From: an uncultured Dialister sp.
Lineage (GTDB): Bacteria; Bacillota; Negativicutes; Veillonellales; Dialisteraceae
Direction: 5' to 3'
Assembly: GCA_900543455.1 (NCBI GenBank)
Contig: UQRR01000032.1
Span: 1 to 21,285 of the forward strand
DNA: 21,285 bases
Shown one piece after another: positions 1 through 6,797 of the stretch (position 1 is the first letter of the stretch; each line of letters starts with the position of its first letter). Under the pieces are notes generated by a model. The model searched no databases. It was not told the origin of the DNA and was given only the letters and a program-made list of their open reading frames with translations. Made by a program: the position numbers and the translations under genes.

Positions 1-924
1 ACCTTCTGCCAAAGACATGCCGAAGCCTTCATAGGCACTTGGAAATGCAAAAATATCCCCCTCTTTCAGGACAGACTTCACATCATCCGTTGTCCCTTTT
101 AGAAAGACTTGATTTTCCAGCTTATTCTTTGAAATCATCATCTGCAACTCTTTATAGTACGCTTTTCCATCGACCGCACCCCATAGCTCGACTGTCCAAT
201 TCGGAAAATCTTTTGCCAATCCGGCAAACGCCGCGATCAGTAAATGCGGTCTTTTATGGCCCTTTGCCAATCTTCCCGTAAAAACAATCTTATACGTATC
301 TTTTTCAGTTACCAAATCTGCCTGTTCTTCATATTGAGGAATAGCATTCCCTATGACCACAGTTTTTACTTTAGGTAAGTGTTCTTTTATAGGACGTTCA
401 AAAGATGGTACAAGCACTTGGACAACTGCGCTCTTTTCCAATGCAGGAAGCTCTTCCTTCGGGCAAGTTTGGAAATAATCTGCTGTATCCCCATGGCTCA
501 TTGTGATAACAGGGATTTCAGTCTTTAAATCACAAAGCAGCAATTTACTTGCTGCCGACTGAAAGGAAACAATAACGTCTGGTTTTACTGTATTTAACAC
601 ATCCTCTAAGTTATCCAGCAAAAAAGAGGATTCAAACTGATCATTCACACTTCTGGCTTTTTGCTTATCAAAAGTCCTAAAGAACTCACGTTTTAATTTC
701 AAATACCATGGATAAGCGATGGTTTTCCCCTTATAATGGCGAATATCAAAAGAAAAAACTCCTTTATCAATAGGATAAAAGAATTCTCCAGTTTGAATAT
801 CACTATAGACTAATGAAACTTGATGACCACGCCTTTTCATTTCATTGGCAAAACTGCATGCCACCTTTTGCATACCACCGCTATAACCAACCATCTTCGC
901 CAAATTTACTAATAATACATTCAT
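1..924 (-). CDS. GT4-type glycosyltransferase, C-terminus cut by window edge
   Basis: The frame is open from an ATG at 922-924 to base 1, giving 308 visible residues without a stop, so the C-terminus lies outside the window. The N-terminus MNVLLVNLAKMVGYSGGMQK has the glycine-rich first strand-loop of GT-B retaining glycosyltransferases. After the middle, IVFTGRLAKGHKRP is the usual start of the second Rossmann domain, and the visible end has AYEGFGMSLAEG, the E-x7-E type donor-binding motif of family GT4. A GAGGG sequence about 9 bases upstream supports the start. It would transfer a sugar from a nucleotide-sugar donor to a growing LPS or capsule chain on the cytoplasmic side of the membrane. 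Donor and acceptor cannot be read from sequence. The gene is AT-rich compared with the aro genes of the window, which fits a transferred surface-polysaccharide locus. Confidence 0.85.
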   Translation of the reverse strand, partial: MNVLLVNLAKMVGYSGGMQKVACSFANEMKRRGHQVSLVYSDIQTGEFFYPIDKGVFSFDIRHYKGKTIAYPWYLKLKREFFRTFDKQKARSVNDQFESSFLLDNLEDVLNTVKPDVIVSFQSAASKLLLCDLKTEIPVITMSHGDTADYFQTCPKEELPALEKSAVVQVLVPSFERPIKEHLPKVKTVVIGNAIPQYEEQADLVTEKDTYKIVFTGRLAKGHKRPHLLIAAFAGLAKDFPNWTVELWGAVDGKAYYKELQMMISKNKLENQVFLKGTTDDVKSVLKEGDIFAFPSAYEGFGMSLAEG

Positions 925-974
925 ATTATAATCCCTCGTAATGCATTAAAATAAAAAGTCAAATGTAGTGATTC

Positions 975-1229
975 TTATAGAGCGCTGTAATTTGATATCT
1001 GTTCATAATAGATGCTCATGAATATCTGACACAGAGAATATGAAAGTTCGGGAAACCCGAAATGTCTACCGATCGCTTTGCCATTGTCTTTACATGATAT
1101 ATCACATTCAAGTGGATCTCTCAAAAGGACAATGACGCTCGAACTCACGGAAAACATTTCCCAATAATGTGTAACGAAGTGGCAGATTATGAGCAGGGAG
1201 AAGGCGTTAACCTTATTATTGCTACTCTA
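975..1229 (-). pseudogene. Possible remnant of a sulfotransferase-like gene (weak)
   Basis: A minus-strand frame is open from just after a stop at 1227-1229 down to a stop ending at 975, with an internal ATG at 1155-1157. It reads through VIVLLRDPLE and later IYYEQISNYSAL. The pattern LLRDPxE followed some 40 residues later by YYEQ is reminiscent of the PAPS-binding and downstream segments of sulfotransferase domains, but the usual Arg/Ser after it are Cys residues. There is no good ribosome binding site. At about 84 codons it is far below the 200-300 residues of a whole sulfotransferase. It sits between two glycosyltransferase genes and next to a mobile-element footprint, a common place for gene decay. 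It may equally be a chance open frame. Confidence 0.2.
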
Positions 1230-1312
1230 TGAGGCAAAGTGGTTTAAGAGGACTACACAGGAATCGATTCCATGAAAAACTTCTTATTGGCTTGAGATAA
1301 TTCATAGATTCC

Positions 1313-1479
1313 TTAAGGAAACGCTGATTAAATCGCAGAGTCAGATTCCACAAGAATTTTTATACATGACTTCGTCATAGCCTTCCTTAAATAGCTCGCT
1401 ATTCGCGTCAGGCTATTCCCCGCCATGTATAAAAATTCAAGAGTAAAATCTGACAACGATTTAATCAGTGTTTCCTTAA
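1313..1479. mobile_element. MITE-like palindromic element, 159 bp, TTAA-flanked
   Basis: Bases 1317-1475 start with GGAAACGCTGATTAAATCG and end with the inverted copy CGATTTAATCAGTGTTTCC. The arms stay similar for about 50 bases, down to the matching pair TTTTTATACATG / CATGTATAAAAA. The centre has further small inverted repeats (ATAGCC...GGCTAT). TTAA lies on both sides (1313-1316 and 1476-1479), as expected for a target duplication, although TTAA is itself palindromic and could be an extension of the arms. There is no transposase frame inside, so it could only move using a transposase supplied elsewhere. As RNA it would form one long hairpin just downstream of the GT2 gene stop and might terminate or protect that transcript. 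A 42-bp relative is at 11329-11370. Confidence 0.75.
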
Positions 1480-1510
1480 CTTTTAACATTTTCAGGCTGG
1501 AAAAGTTGCG

Positions 1511-2266
1511 TTATTTTCTTCTATTTTGTAAATCATAGAGCTTTAGATATTTAAGCATGGTATAAAAGCCATGTGCAAAGCAAAGATAAATACCGAGCCC
1601 GCCATCAAGGAATCCTCTTCTTAAAACAAACATCTTAAAAAAAGCGCCTAAGCTATGCTGAAAGATGCCTGCCATGGTCGTCCGCTTTCCTTTTTTGTAA
1701 GCATCTTCTGCCCAAATCGTCGTGTACAGGCAAAGTTTCCCTTCCCATTCATACCAATCTTTATAGGTATAGTGCGTTACATAATCAGGTAAATGTTTTT
1801 CTGGCAGCTTGCACTCTGGGTGTTCGTGTACTTTGTTTACCCACACAACTGCTTTTCGCGGGAACAACCGCCGCACCTGATCGGGATAGAGTACGCCATA
1901 ACTGAATATTTTGCCAAAAGCTCCGCTTTTTCTGGTAAAAGCATATTGTGCATCCATTACACCAGACGCAACAATTCTTTTTACTTCCGCAATAACACTC
2001 TCATTCAGCCTCTCATCCGCATCGAGATACAGCACCCAGTCCGCATCTGTCTGCTCCAGTGCGAAGTTTCTCTGGGCGGAAAAATCATTCGTCCACGCGC
2101 GAAAAGCCACCTTCGCGCCGTGCTCTTTGGCAAGCTCTACCGTGCGATCCGTGCTGCCCGAGTCGATGACCACGACTTCGTCCGTGCATTTCTTCGCATT
2201 TTCTACCACGGAGACGATATTGTCTTCTTCATTACAAGTCAGAATCAGAATAGCGAGTGAGCTCAT
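1511..2266 (-). CDS. WaaE/LgtF-like GT2 glycosyltransferase (LPS core)
   Basis: This is a 251-residue GT-A glycosyltransferase. The start SLAILILTCNEEDNI is the family 2 nucleotide-binding strand, VVVIDSGSTDRT (residues 31-42) is the second conserved strand, and the metal-binding DxD is LDADE (Asp82, Asp84). The C-terminal end GFLDGGLG...YTMLKYLKLY matches the tail typical of the WaaE/LgtF group, which adds glucose to inner-core heptose of LPS. The exact sugar here is inferred. I place the start at the second Met because GAGGA lies 6-8 bases before it. An upstream in-frame ATG at 2276-2278 would add four residues, directly abuts the preceding stop codon and has no ribosome binding site. It is almost certainly co-transcribed with the VirK-like gene before it. 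No classical terminator follows, only the MITE-like hairpin. Confidence 0.88.
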   Translation of the reverse strand: MSSLAILILTCNEEDNIVSVVENAKKCTDEVVVIDSGSTDRTVELAKEHGAKVAFRAWTNDFSAQRNFALEQTDADWVLYLDADERLNESVIAEVKRIVASGVMDAQYAFTRKSGAFGKIFSYGVLYPDQVRRLFPRKAVVWVNKVHEHPECKLPEKHLPDYVTHYTYKDWYEWEGKLCLYTTIWAEDAYKKGKRTTMAGIFQHSLGAFFKMFVLRRGFLDGGLGIYLCFAHGFYTMLKYLKLYDLQNRRK

Positions 2267-2278
2267 ACTTTTCCTCAT

Positions 2279-3175
2279 TTATTTCAATAACAATCTGATC
2301 TTCTCTGCCACGGACGCATCGACTTCATCGAGCAGGGCATAGCGCTTACGGTAGTAGTTTCTCTTTCTCGTCGGGATCTCTTCCATGGTCTTTCTGGCTT
2401 CTGTCATCGGGAGCTCATAGAAGCGCTTGTCCTCGCAGGGATGACCACCAGACTCTTCCCAGAAATCACTGAAACTGGTCTTCAGCTTCTTCTCCATGCG
2501 CATGTGGGTATTTGCATAGTAGCCGTAGTTCGTCACGGCATAAATGTGTTTCATCCCGAGCGCTTTCGCGACTTCCTGCGTCACGTGAAGAATGAAATTC
2601 TTCGTGCGGTAGGAGTGGCAACGGCGAGTGACTTTTCTAATCACATCTTTCGCATTAGCCATATTCGGTCCTTGCATAGCCCCGATCCAAAGCGACCACT
2701 CACCATCTTTATTCGGTGCAATCCAGATCATCATCTGATAAAGATAATATTCATCCAGTCGAAGAACGATGGAGAGAATCCCCTCCTTACGCTGCCCAGG
2801 ATTGTACCAAAGTTCAAAGCAGAGGTGTCCACTCTCATCCTTACTTTCCCACAGCGGGTACGCCTGCCTATTGTACAAGCCCAAGAAGACCTCTTTCTTG
2901 AAATGCATCTGTATAAAACGCATGTGCTGTTCCAAAAGCTCCACGCGTTCATCAAAGGTAGAGTTTCTATAGAAAAAGGCGCGCGTCGGCTGTTCGTAGA
3001 CGAATGGATACTCTTCGGCGACCTTTGCCAGCAGTTCATTCTGGTGGAAAAACTGATGAATCTTCTTCATGCGGCCATTATTCAAAAGGCAGCGCGCGAC
3101 GAAGACGACGCAGCGCTTCACTTCGCGCGGATTTTCCATATTGTAAATCTTTTTTCCTAATTCGATATAATCCAA
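2279..3175 (-). CDS. VirK/YbjX family protein (DUF535)
   Basis: The 298-residue product resembles the VirK/YbjX (DUF535) family in length and pattern. An N-terminal helical region is followed by a core with LWYNPGQRKEGILSIVLRLD, then WIGAMQGP, then the helix AKDVIRKVTRRCHSYRTKNF. Near the C-terminus is the Arg/Tyr-rich RKRNYYRKRYALLDEV that closes most family members. The biochemical role of the family is not established; members in enteric bacteria are linked to envelope and LPS traits. The start codon is TTG (3173-3175), with AAGGATG about 10 bases upstream. No ATG or GTG is in frame nearby, and the next Met is codon 13. Its stop directly abuts the GT2 reading frame, so the two form one unit. 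The context suggests a job in LPS core assembly or modification. Confidence 0.8.
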   Translation of the reverse strand: MDYIELGKKIYNMENPREVKRCVVFVARCLLNNGRMKKIHQFFHQNELLAKVAEEYPFVYEQPTRAFFYRNSTFDERVELLEQHMRFIQMHFKKEVFLGLYNRQAYPLWESKDESGHLCFELWYNPGQRKEGILSIVLRLDEYYLYQMMIWIAPNKDGEWSLWIGAMQGPNMANAKDVIRKVTRRCHSYRTKNFILHVTQEVAKALGMKHIYAVTNYGYYANTHMRMEKKLKTSFSDFWEESGGHPCEDKRFYELPMTEARKTMEEIPTRKRNYYRKRYALLDEVDASVAEKIRLLLK

Positions 3176-3198
3176 CTTGTCATCATCCTTTGGTATTC

Positions 3199-3214
3199 TC
3201 TGCCTGTAGGCAGA
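3199..3214. promoter_or_regulatory. Small palindrome upstream of the VirK-like gene
   Basis: TCTGCCT-GT-AGGCAGA is a perfect 7-bp inverted repeat with a 2-base centre, 24 bases before the TTG start. It could be an operator or an mRNA hairpin near the ribosome binding site. A weak TAAAAT lies further upstream, but I cannot define a full promoter. Confidence 0.3.
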
Positions 3215-3265
3215 CTATTGCTATTTTATCTTTCTAAATTCTACTCTATCCTATCTAGAATGGCA

Positions 3266-3292
3266 AATAAAAAAGCCCCGCTTTCGCGAGAC
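3266..3292 (-). terminator. Rho-independent terminator after the LtaS-like gene
   Basis: On the minus strand GTCTCGC-GAAA-GCGGGGC forms a 7-bp stem (two G-T pairs) with a GNRA-type loop, followed by TTTTTTATT. It lies 25 bases after the stop of the sulfatase-fold gene and before the VirK-like gene, so these are separate transcription units. Confidence 0.85.
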
Positions 3293-3316
3293 TTTTCGCT
3301 TGTACAATCTCTTTTC

Positions 3317-5359
3317 TTATAACTGATTTTGTCCCTGATGCCAATCACGCAGCAGCTCTGGATGACGTACATACCAGCCTGTCAATTCACACCAGGCCTT
3401 CTGCTCTTCCGTAAACTGGTCATGGCCATGGCGGAAAGGTAACAATTCAGCAGACACCACCAGATCCTGCTCTATATGCTCACGGTAACTGCCGATAGCA
3501 TTTTCTGTCATCCAGCAGTACGGCGTAACCACATGATCCATATGTTCAAAGAGAGAAGGCAGAATAGAATAGTAGCAGAAATCTTTCGGCGCAATGAGTT
3601 CCATCAAGGTCGGCAGTATATTCATATGACATCCGATATTGTTCTGCCTGAACATATCTTGTGACAGTTCTGGATGCGACATGGCGAATGAGGTCAAGAA
3701 GCGTTCTCGAAGATTTGGCTCATGGCGCGGCACAATATCAAAATCAAGTGGCAGAACAGGTGCGGCATGGTCACCCGTCACAATAAACAGGCTATCCGGA
3801 TAGAGTTCTTTCATTTTATCAATGAAATGTATCGCAGCCTGATCAGCATACCAGGCTCCCGCCATACGCCGCCAGTTTTTCTCATCACGCCGCAGAGCCT
3901 CTGGCATCTCAGGCATCAATCGATCGATATCAAAGCCGTACTCTTTGAAGGGCAGCAAATACGGGCCGTGATTCGACGTCGTGTAAACAAAATGAAATTC
4001 CAGCTGATCGAAATTTTCTGCCTCTATACGTTTGGCTACTTCACCAAGGAACAAATGATCATAGACACCAAGCCATGTTTTCGGCGCATCTTTACCACAG
4101 ATGTCCGGCCCGCCAAAGCTACGGTCGAAGCCTACCGCAGGCACATAGTGATCTAGACTGCTCCATGTCAGTCCACCACCGTACCAGAAAGAGGTCCGGT
4201 AGCCCAGCTTACGCAGCTGGCATGGCAAAGATGTCTGCAACGTACCATTCCAAAATGCCTGTTTTTCATTCAGTTCCATGTCTGTATCAAAAACACCAGA
4301 CATCAGGCTCACAATAGAGGGCTGGGAAACCATACCGCCCGGCAAAAAGTTCGACATCGAAATGGTATGCGGGTCACTGCGAAAGGCTTTACTGCCTTCC
4401 ATAAGATTCAATTTATCGTAGAGCGGATCAAAAAGACACTGGGCATGACTTTCCAAAAACAGCAGGAAAATGTGCTTTGGTTTCGTAATACGAGGCCCCT
4501 CAGCATGTCGTTCGAACTGCCGCAACAGGTCTGCATCTTCGTCAGCTTTCGCAGGTCTTGGCAATATGGGTTGCAGAATCTGTTCCGCCTCTTCATCATT
4601 ATGCATGAGAGATGGATGCAGCTTCGTTTTCCAAAGTTTTTCAATGACAATGAGATCATCAATGACGGCTTTACCCATAAATACATCGTCTTTTACAATA
4701 GACGGTACTTCATCCCATTCCGGTTTACGACGATGGTGGAATGTCCCACCATAACGAAACCAATAGAAAATCGCAATCGAAGCAAGGAACACGGCCGTAT
4801 TGAATGCATACTGCACAAAAGCAGAAGAAAATGCAGGAAGTGTAAAAGAGGGCAATGACAACAGGCATGCAGATGCCAGATAGCAAATAGCAAGGTATGG
4901 AATGTAGCTCAGTAAAAGCCAGATGCCATGATTCTGGTTAAAAAAGATATCAATAAAATTTTTCTTATCAGCATGACGGCCAAGAAGAAGCAGGTGATTG
5001 TAGATATCATGGAAATGATAATAGAAAATCAATCGCCCAATAAACGCTATATAAAGCACCGTGCAATAGGCAAGAAGCGCAACTTCACGCACGCTATCCC
5101 CAATCATGAAATAAGGCATGAAGAAAGCTCCCGGCAGTGTAACAAGCACAAGCGGAATCAGATAGACATACGCATTAAAGTCCATCCCCCACCAGAATCC
5201 GTAGCGAAAGCAGGTGATCCATTTCTTCCATTCTCCGATCGGAGTCTTTTTTTCTCGATAAATCAGAATGAATGCCAGGCGAAACAACGCGCAGAGAATC
5301 GGCGGCCATATCGCCAGTTTGAAATCCTGCTGAACACCCGCAAAGAATAAAGAGAACAT
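3317..5359 (-). CDS. LtaS-like membrane phosphoglycerol/phosphoethanolamine transferase, sulfatase fold
   Basis: The 680-residue protein has an N-terminal membrane part (about five hydrophobic segments within residues 10-205) and a C-terminal extracytoplasmic sulfatase-fold domain (from about residue 293). Metal-site signatures of the alkaline phosphatase superfamily are visible: LFLESHA with Glu303, the nucleophile region GGMVSQPSIVSLMSG (341-355), TSNHGPY with His464, and VTGDHAAP with Asp530-His531. This layout is that of LtaS, OpgB and related lipid-headgroup transferases, which move phosphoglycerol or phosphoethanolamine onto an envelope glycan. The position where LtaS has its Thr nucleophile appears to be Ser345 here, which is an assumption from spacing. 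AGGAAAGG lies about 8 bases before the ATG. It sits between hldD and the VirK-like gene, each side closed by a terminator, so it is a single-gene unit. In an LPS-bearing cell the target may be LPS or a periplasmic glucan rather than lipoteichoic acid. Confidence 0.82.
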   Translation of the reverse strand: MFSLFFAGVQQDFKLAIWPPILCALFRLAFILIYREKKTPIGEWKKWITCFRYGFWWGMDFNAYVYLIPLVLVTLPGAFFMPYFMIGDSVREVALLAYCTVLYIAFIGRLIFYYHFHDIYNHLLLLGRHADKKNFIDIFFNQNHGIWLLLSYIPYLAICYLASACLLSLPSFTLPAFSSAFVQYAFNTAVFLASIAIFYWFRYGGTFHHRRKPEWDEVPSIVKDDVFMGKAVIDDLIVIEKLWKTKLHPSLMHNDEEAEQILQPILPRPAKADEDADLLRQFERHAEGPRITKPKHIFLLFLESHAQCLFDPLYDKLNLMEGSKAFRSDPHTISMSNFLPGGMVSQPSIVSLMSGVFDTDMELNEKQAFWNGTLQTSLPCQLRKLGYRTSFWYGGGLTWSSLDHYVPAVGFDRSFGGPDICGKDAPKTWLGVYDHLFLGEVAKRIEAENFDQLEFHFVYTTSNHGPYLLPFKEYGFDIDRLMPEMPEALRRDEKNWRRMAGAWYADQAAIHFIDKMKELYPDSLFIVTGDHAAPVLPLDFDIVPRHEPNLRERFLTSFAMSHPELSQDMFRQNNIGCHMNILPTLMELIAPKDFCYYSILPSLFEHMDHVVTPYCWMTENAIGSYREHIEQDLVVSAELLPFRHGHDQFTEEQKAWCELTGWYVRHPELLRDWHQGQNQL

Positions 5360-5448
5360 ATCTTATGCCTTTCCTACGTATAATATTAATATATGTGAAC
5401 AGCAAACCACGCTATTCCACACAGCCAACACTCATTTTAAAGCGTGCC

Positions 5449-5494
5449 GAAAAAATATGCAAGGTGCTTACTTTTATAAAGCAAGCACCTTGCA
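5449..5494 (-). terminator. Strong terminator after hldD
   Basis: TGCAAGGTGCTT (5458-5469) pairs with AAGCACCTTGCA (5483-5494), a 12-bp perfect stem, followed on the minus strand by ATATTTTTT. It lies 21 bases after the hldD stop and closes the LPS heptose unit. Confidence 0.9.
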
Positions 5495-5515
5495 TAGAAT
5501 AACACATATGAAACT

Positions 5516-6502
5516 TTATTTCTTATACTTGAAATATCCGCCCTGGTCGAGGAAGCCTACGTACTCTTTGACGGCCTGTTCCATATCGGTGAATCCTTCG
5601 TCGTAGCCGGCTGCGAGGAGGTTCGTGAGATCGGCTTCAGTGAAATTCTGGTATTTCCCTTTCAGAACTTCCGGGAAGTCAACGTACTCGATCTCGCCTT
5701 TGCCCATGGCTTTGATGATGGCATTTGCTACTTCATTGTAGCTCTGCGCATGGCCAGGGCCGCAGTTGTAGATGCCGGAGGGGCCTTTGTGCTGCCAGAA
5801 CCAGAGGTTCACTTTGACGACGTCTTTGACATAGACGAAGTCGCGGCGCTGCTCGCCGTCGCCTACAGGTTTTCCCTGAATGTCGCCCCAGCCACGGAAG
5901 AGGCGGGCTTTGCCGGTGGCGTTGATCTGGTTATAGAGCTGGTAGTGAATGGAGGCCATCTTGCCTTTGTGGTGTTCCTGCGGGCCGTAGACGTTGAAGT
6001 ATTTGAGGCCGACGACCTGGCTCTGGGCTTTCGGCATGACCTGACGGACGTAGCGGTCGAAGGCGAGTTTGGAGAAAGCGTAGGGATTCAGCGCGTCTTC
6101 GCATTCGTCACCTTCGCGGAAGCCGTGTTCACCGCCGCCGTAGGTGGAGGCGGAGGAGGCGTACATCATGGGGATGCGGTGACGCAGGCAGAAGTGCAGA
6201 AGAGACTTGGAATATTCGTAGTTCGTGCGCATCATGTAGTTCACGTCGTAGACCATGGTGTCGGAGCAGGCGCCTTCATGGAAAACGACGTCGACGTCAG
6301 TGCCGTCGAAGCGGTCGCTCTCGATGGCTTCGAGAAAATCGTCCTTGTGCTGGTAGTCGAGGAATTCGAGTCCACGAAGGTTTTTGTAGTTGAGGCCGTC
6401 TTTCAGATCGTCGACAATCAGGATGTCGCTGCGTCCCTGACGGTTCAATGTTTTGACAATGTTGCTGCCGATGAATCCGGCACCACCTGTGACAATAATC
6501 AT
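5516..6502 (-). CDS. hldD: ADP-L-glycero-D-manno-heptose 6-epimerase
   Basis: This enzyme makes ADP-L-glycero-D-manno-heptose from the D,D form, the last step before heptose transfer to LPS. The 328 residues match the family length. It is an extended short-chain dehydrogenase: MIIVTGGAGFIGSNI is the NAD(P)-binding motif (TGGAGFIG, residues 5-12), SSASTYG holds the Ser/Thr of the active site (116-122), and the catalytic YxxxK is Tyr141-Lys145 in PYAFSK. I start at 6502 because AGGAGG sits 9 bases upstream and the glycine motif follows at once. The frame is open for 36 more codons upstream, but that extension has no family resemblance. It is separated by 295 bases of repeat-rich sequence from hldA and ends at a strong terminator, so it is the last gene of the heptose run or has its own promoter. 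Confidence 0.95.
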   Translation of the reverse strand: MIIVTGGAGFIGSNIVKTLNRQGRSDILIVDDLKDGLNYKNLRGLEFLDYQHKDDFLEAIESDRFDGTDVDVVFHEGACSDTMVYDVNYMMRTNYEYSKSLLHFCLRHRIPMMYASSASTYGGGEHGFREGDECEDALNPYAFSKLAFDRYVRQVMPKAQSQVVGLKYFNVYGPQEHHKGKMASIHYQLYNQINATGKARLFRGWGDIQGKPVGDGEQRRDFVYVKDVVKVNLWFWQHKGPSGIYNCGPGHAQSYNEVANAIIKAMGKGEIEYVDFPEVLKGKYQNFTEADLTNLLAAGYDEGFTDMEQAVKEYVGFLDQGGYFKYKK

Positions 6503-6797
6503 ATGTGTGTTCCTCCTTGTATTGTGACTAGGGATTTGGGAAATTAGAGAAGAGACGTTAGACGTTAGACAGTGAATATGGAAGACGAACGGGCGAGCAT
6601 GATAAATCATCTTGCCCCACGAATCTGCTCAGCTGGCATGCAATACCGAGGCATCGTCTGCCCTGCCTGCACATTTATCCCTTTCGCCTTTAACACAAAG
6701 ATTCCTCCACTTCGGTCGGAATGACGATACGAGAAATCCACCATCTCATGTTTGTTTTCAAACGACTGCGAGGTTCTATTCTCCGCGGTGCTATCCT
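6503..6797. repeat. Repeat-containing gap between hldA and hldD
   Basis: There is no gene here. The gap holds GTGACTAGGG next to the hldD ribosome binding site (the same TGACTAG word seen at aro stop codons), the 7-base direct repeat GACGTTA GACGTTA GAC at 6554-6570, a small palindrome ATGATAAATCAT near 6600, and at 6698-6739 a dispersed repeat. That repeat contains CTTCGGTCGGAATGACG followed by ATACGAGA and has a second copy near 19514. I see no clear terminator for hldA and no convincing promoter for hldD. Confidence 0.6.

Noticed and set aside
935..962. TTGACT and TACGAG on the minus strand as a promoter for the left-end glycosyltransferase.
   Set aside because: With 16-base spacing transcription would begin only a few bases before the ATG and lose the GAGGG ribosome binding site.
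5377..5405. TTGCTG-N17-TATACG as promoter of the LtaS-like gene.
   Set aside because: The predicted start would fall inside the AGGAAAGG ribosome binding site; the AT-rich stretch offers several equally weak alternatives.
5750..6547. A 265-codon plus-strand open frame opposite hldD, and similar long plus-strand frames opposite hldA (6612-7877), the rfaF-like gene and aroC.
   Set aside because: They are antisense shadows of GC-rich genes: low-complexity Val/Asp/Gly-rich translations, no ribosome binding site, no family resemblance, while the minus-strand frames carry full motif sets.
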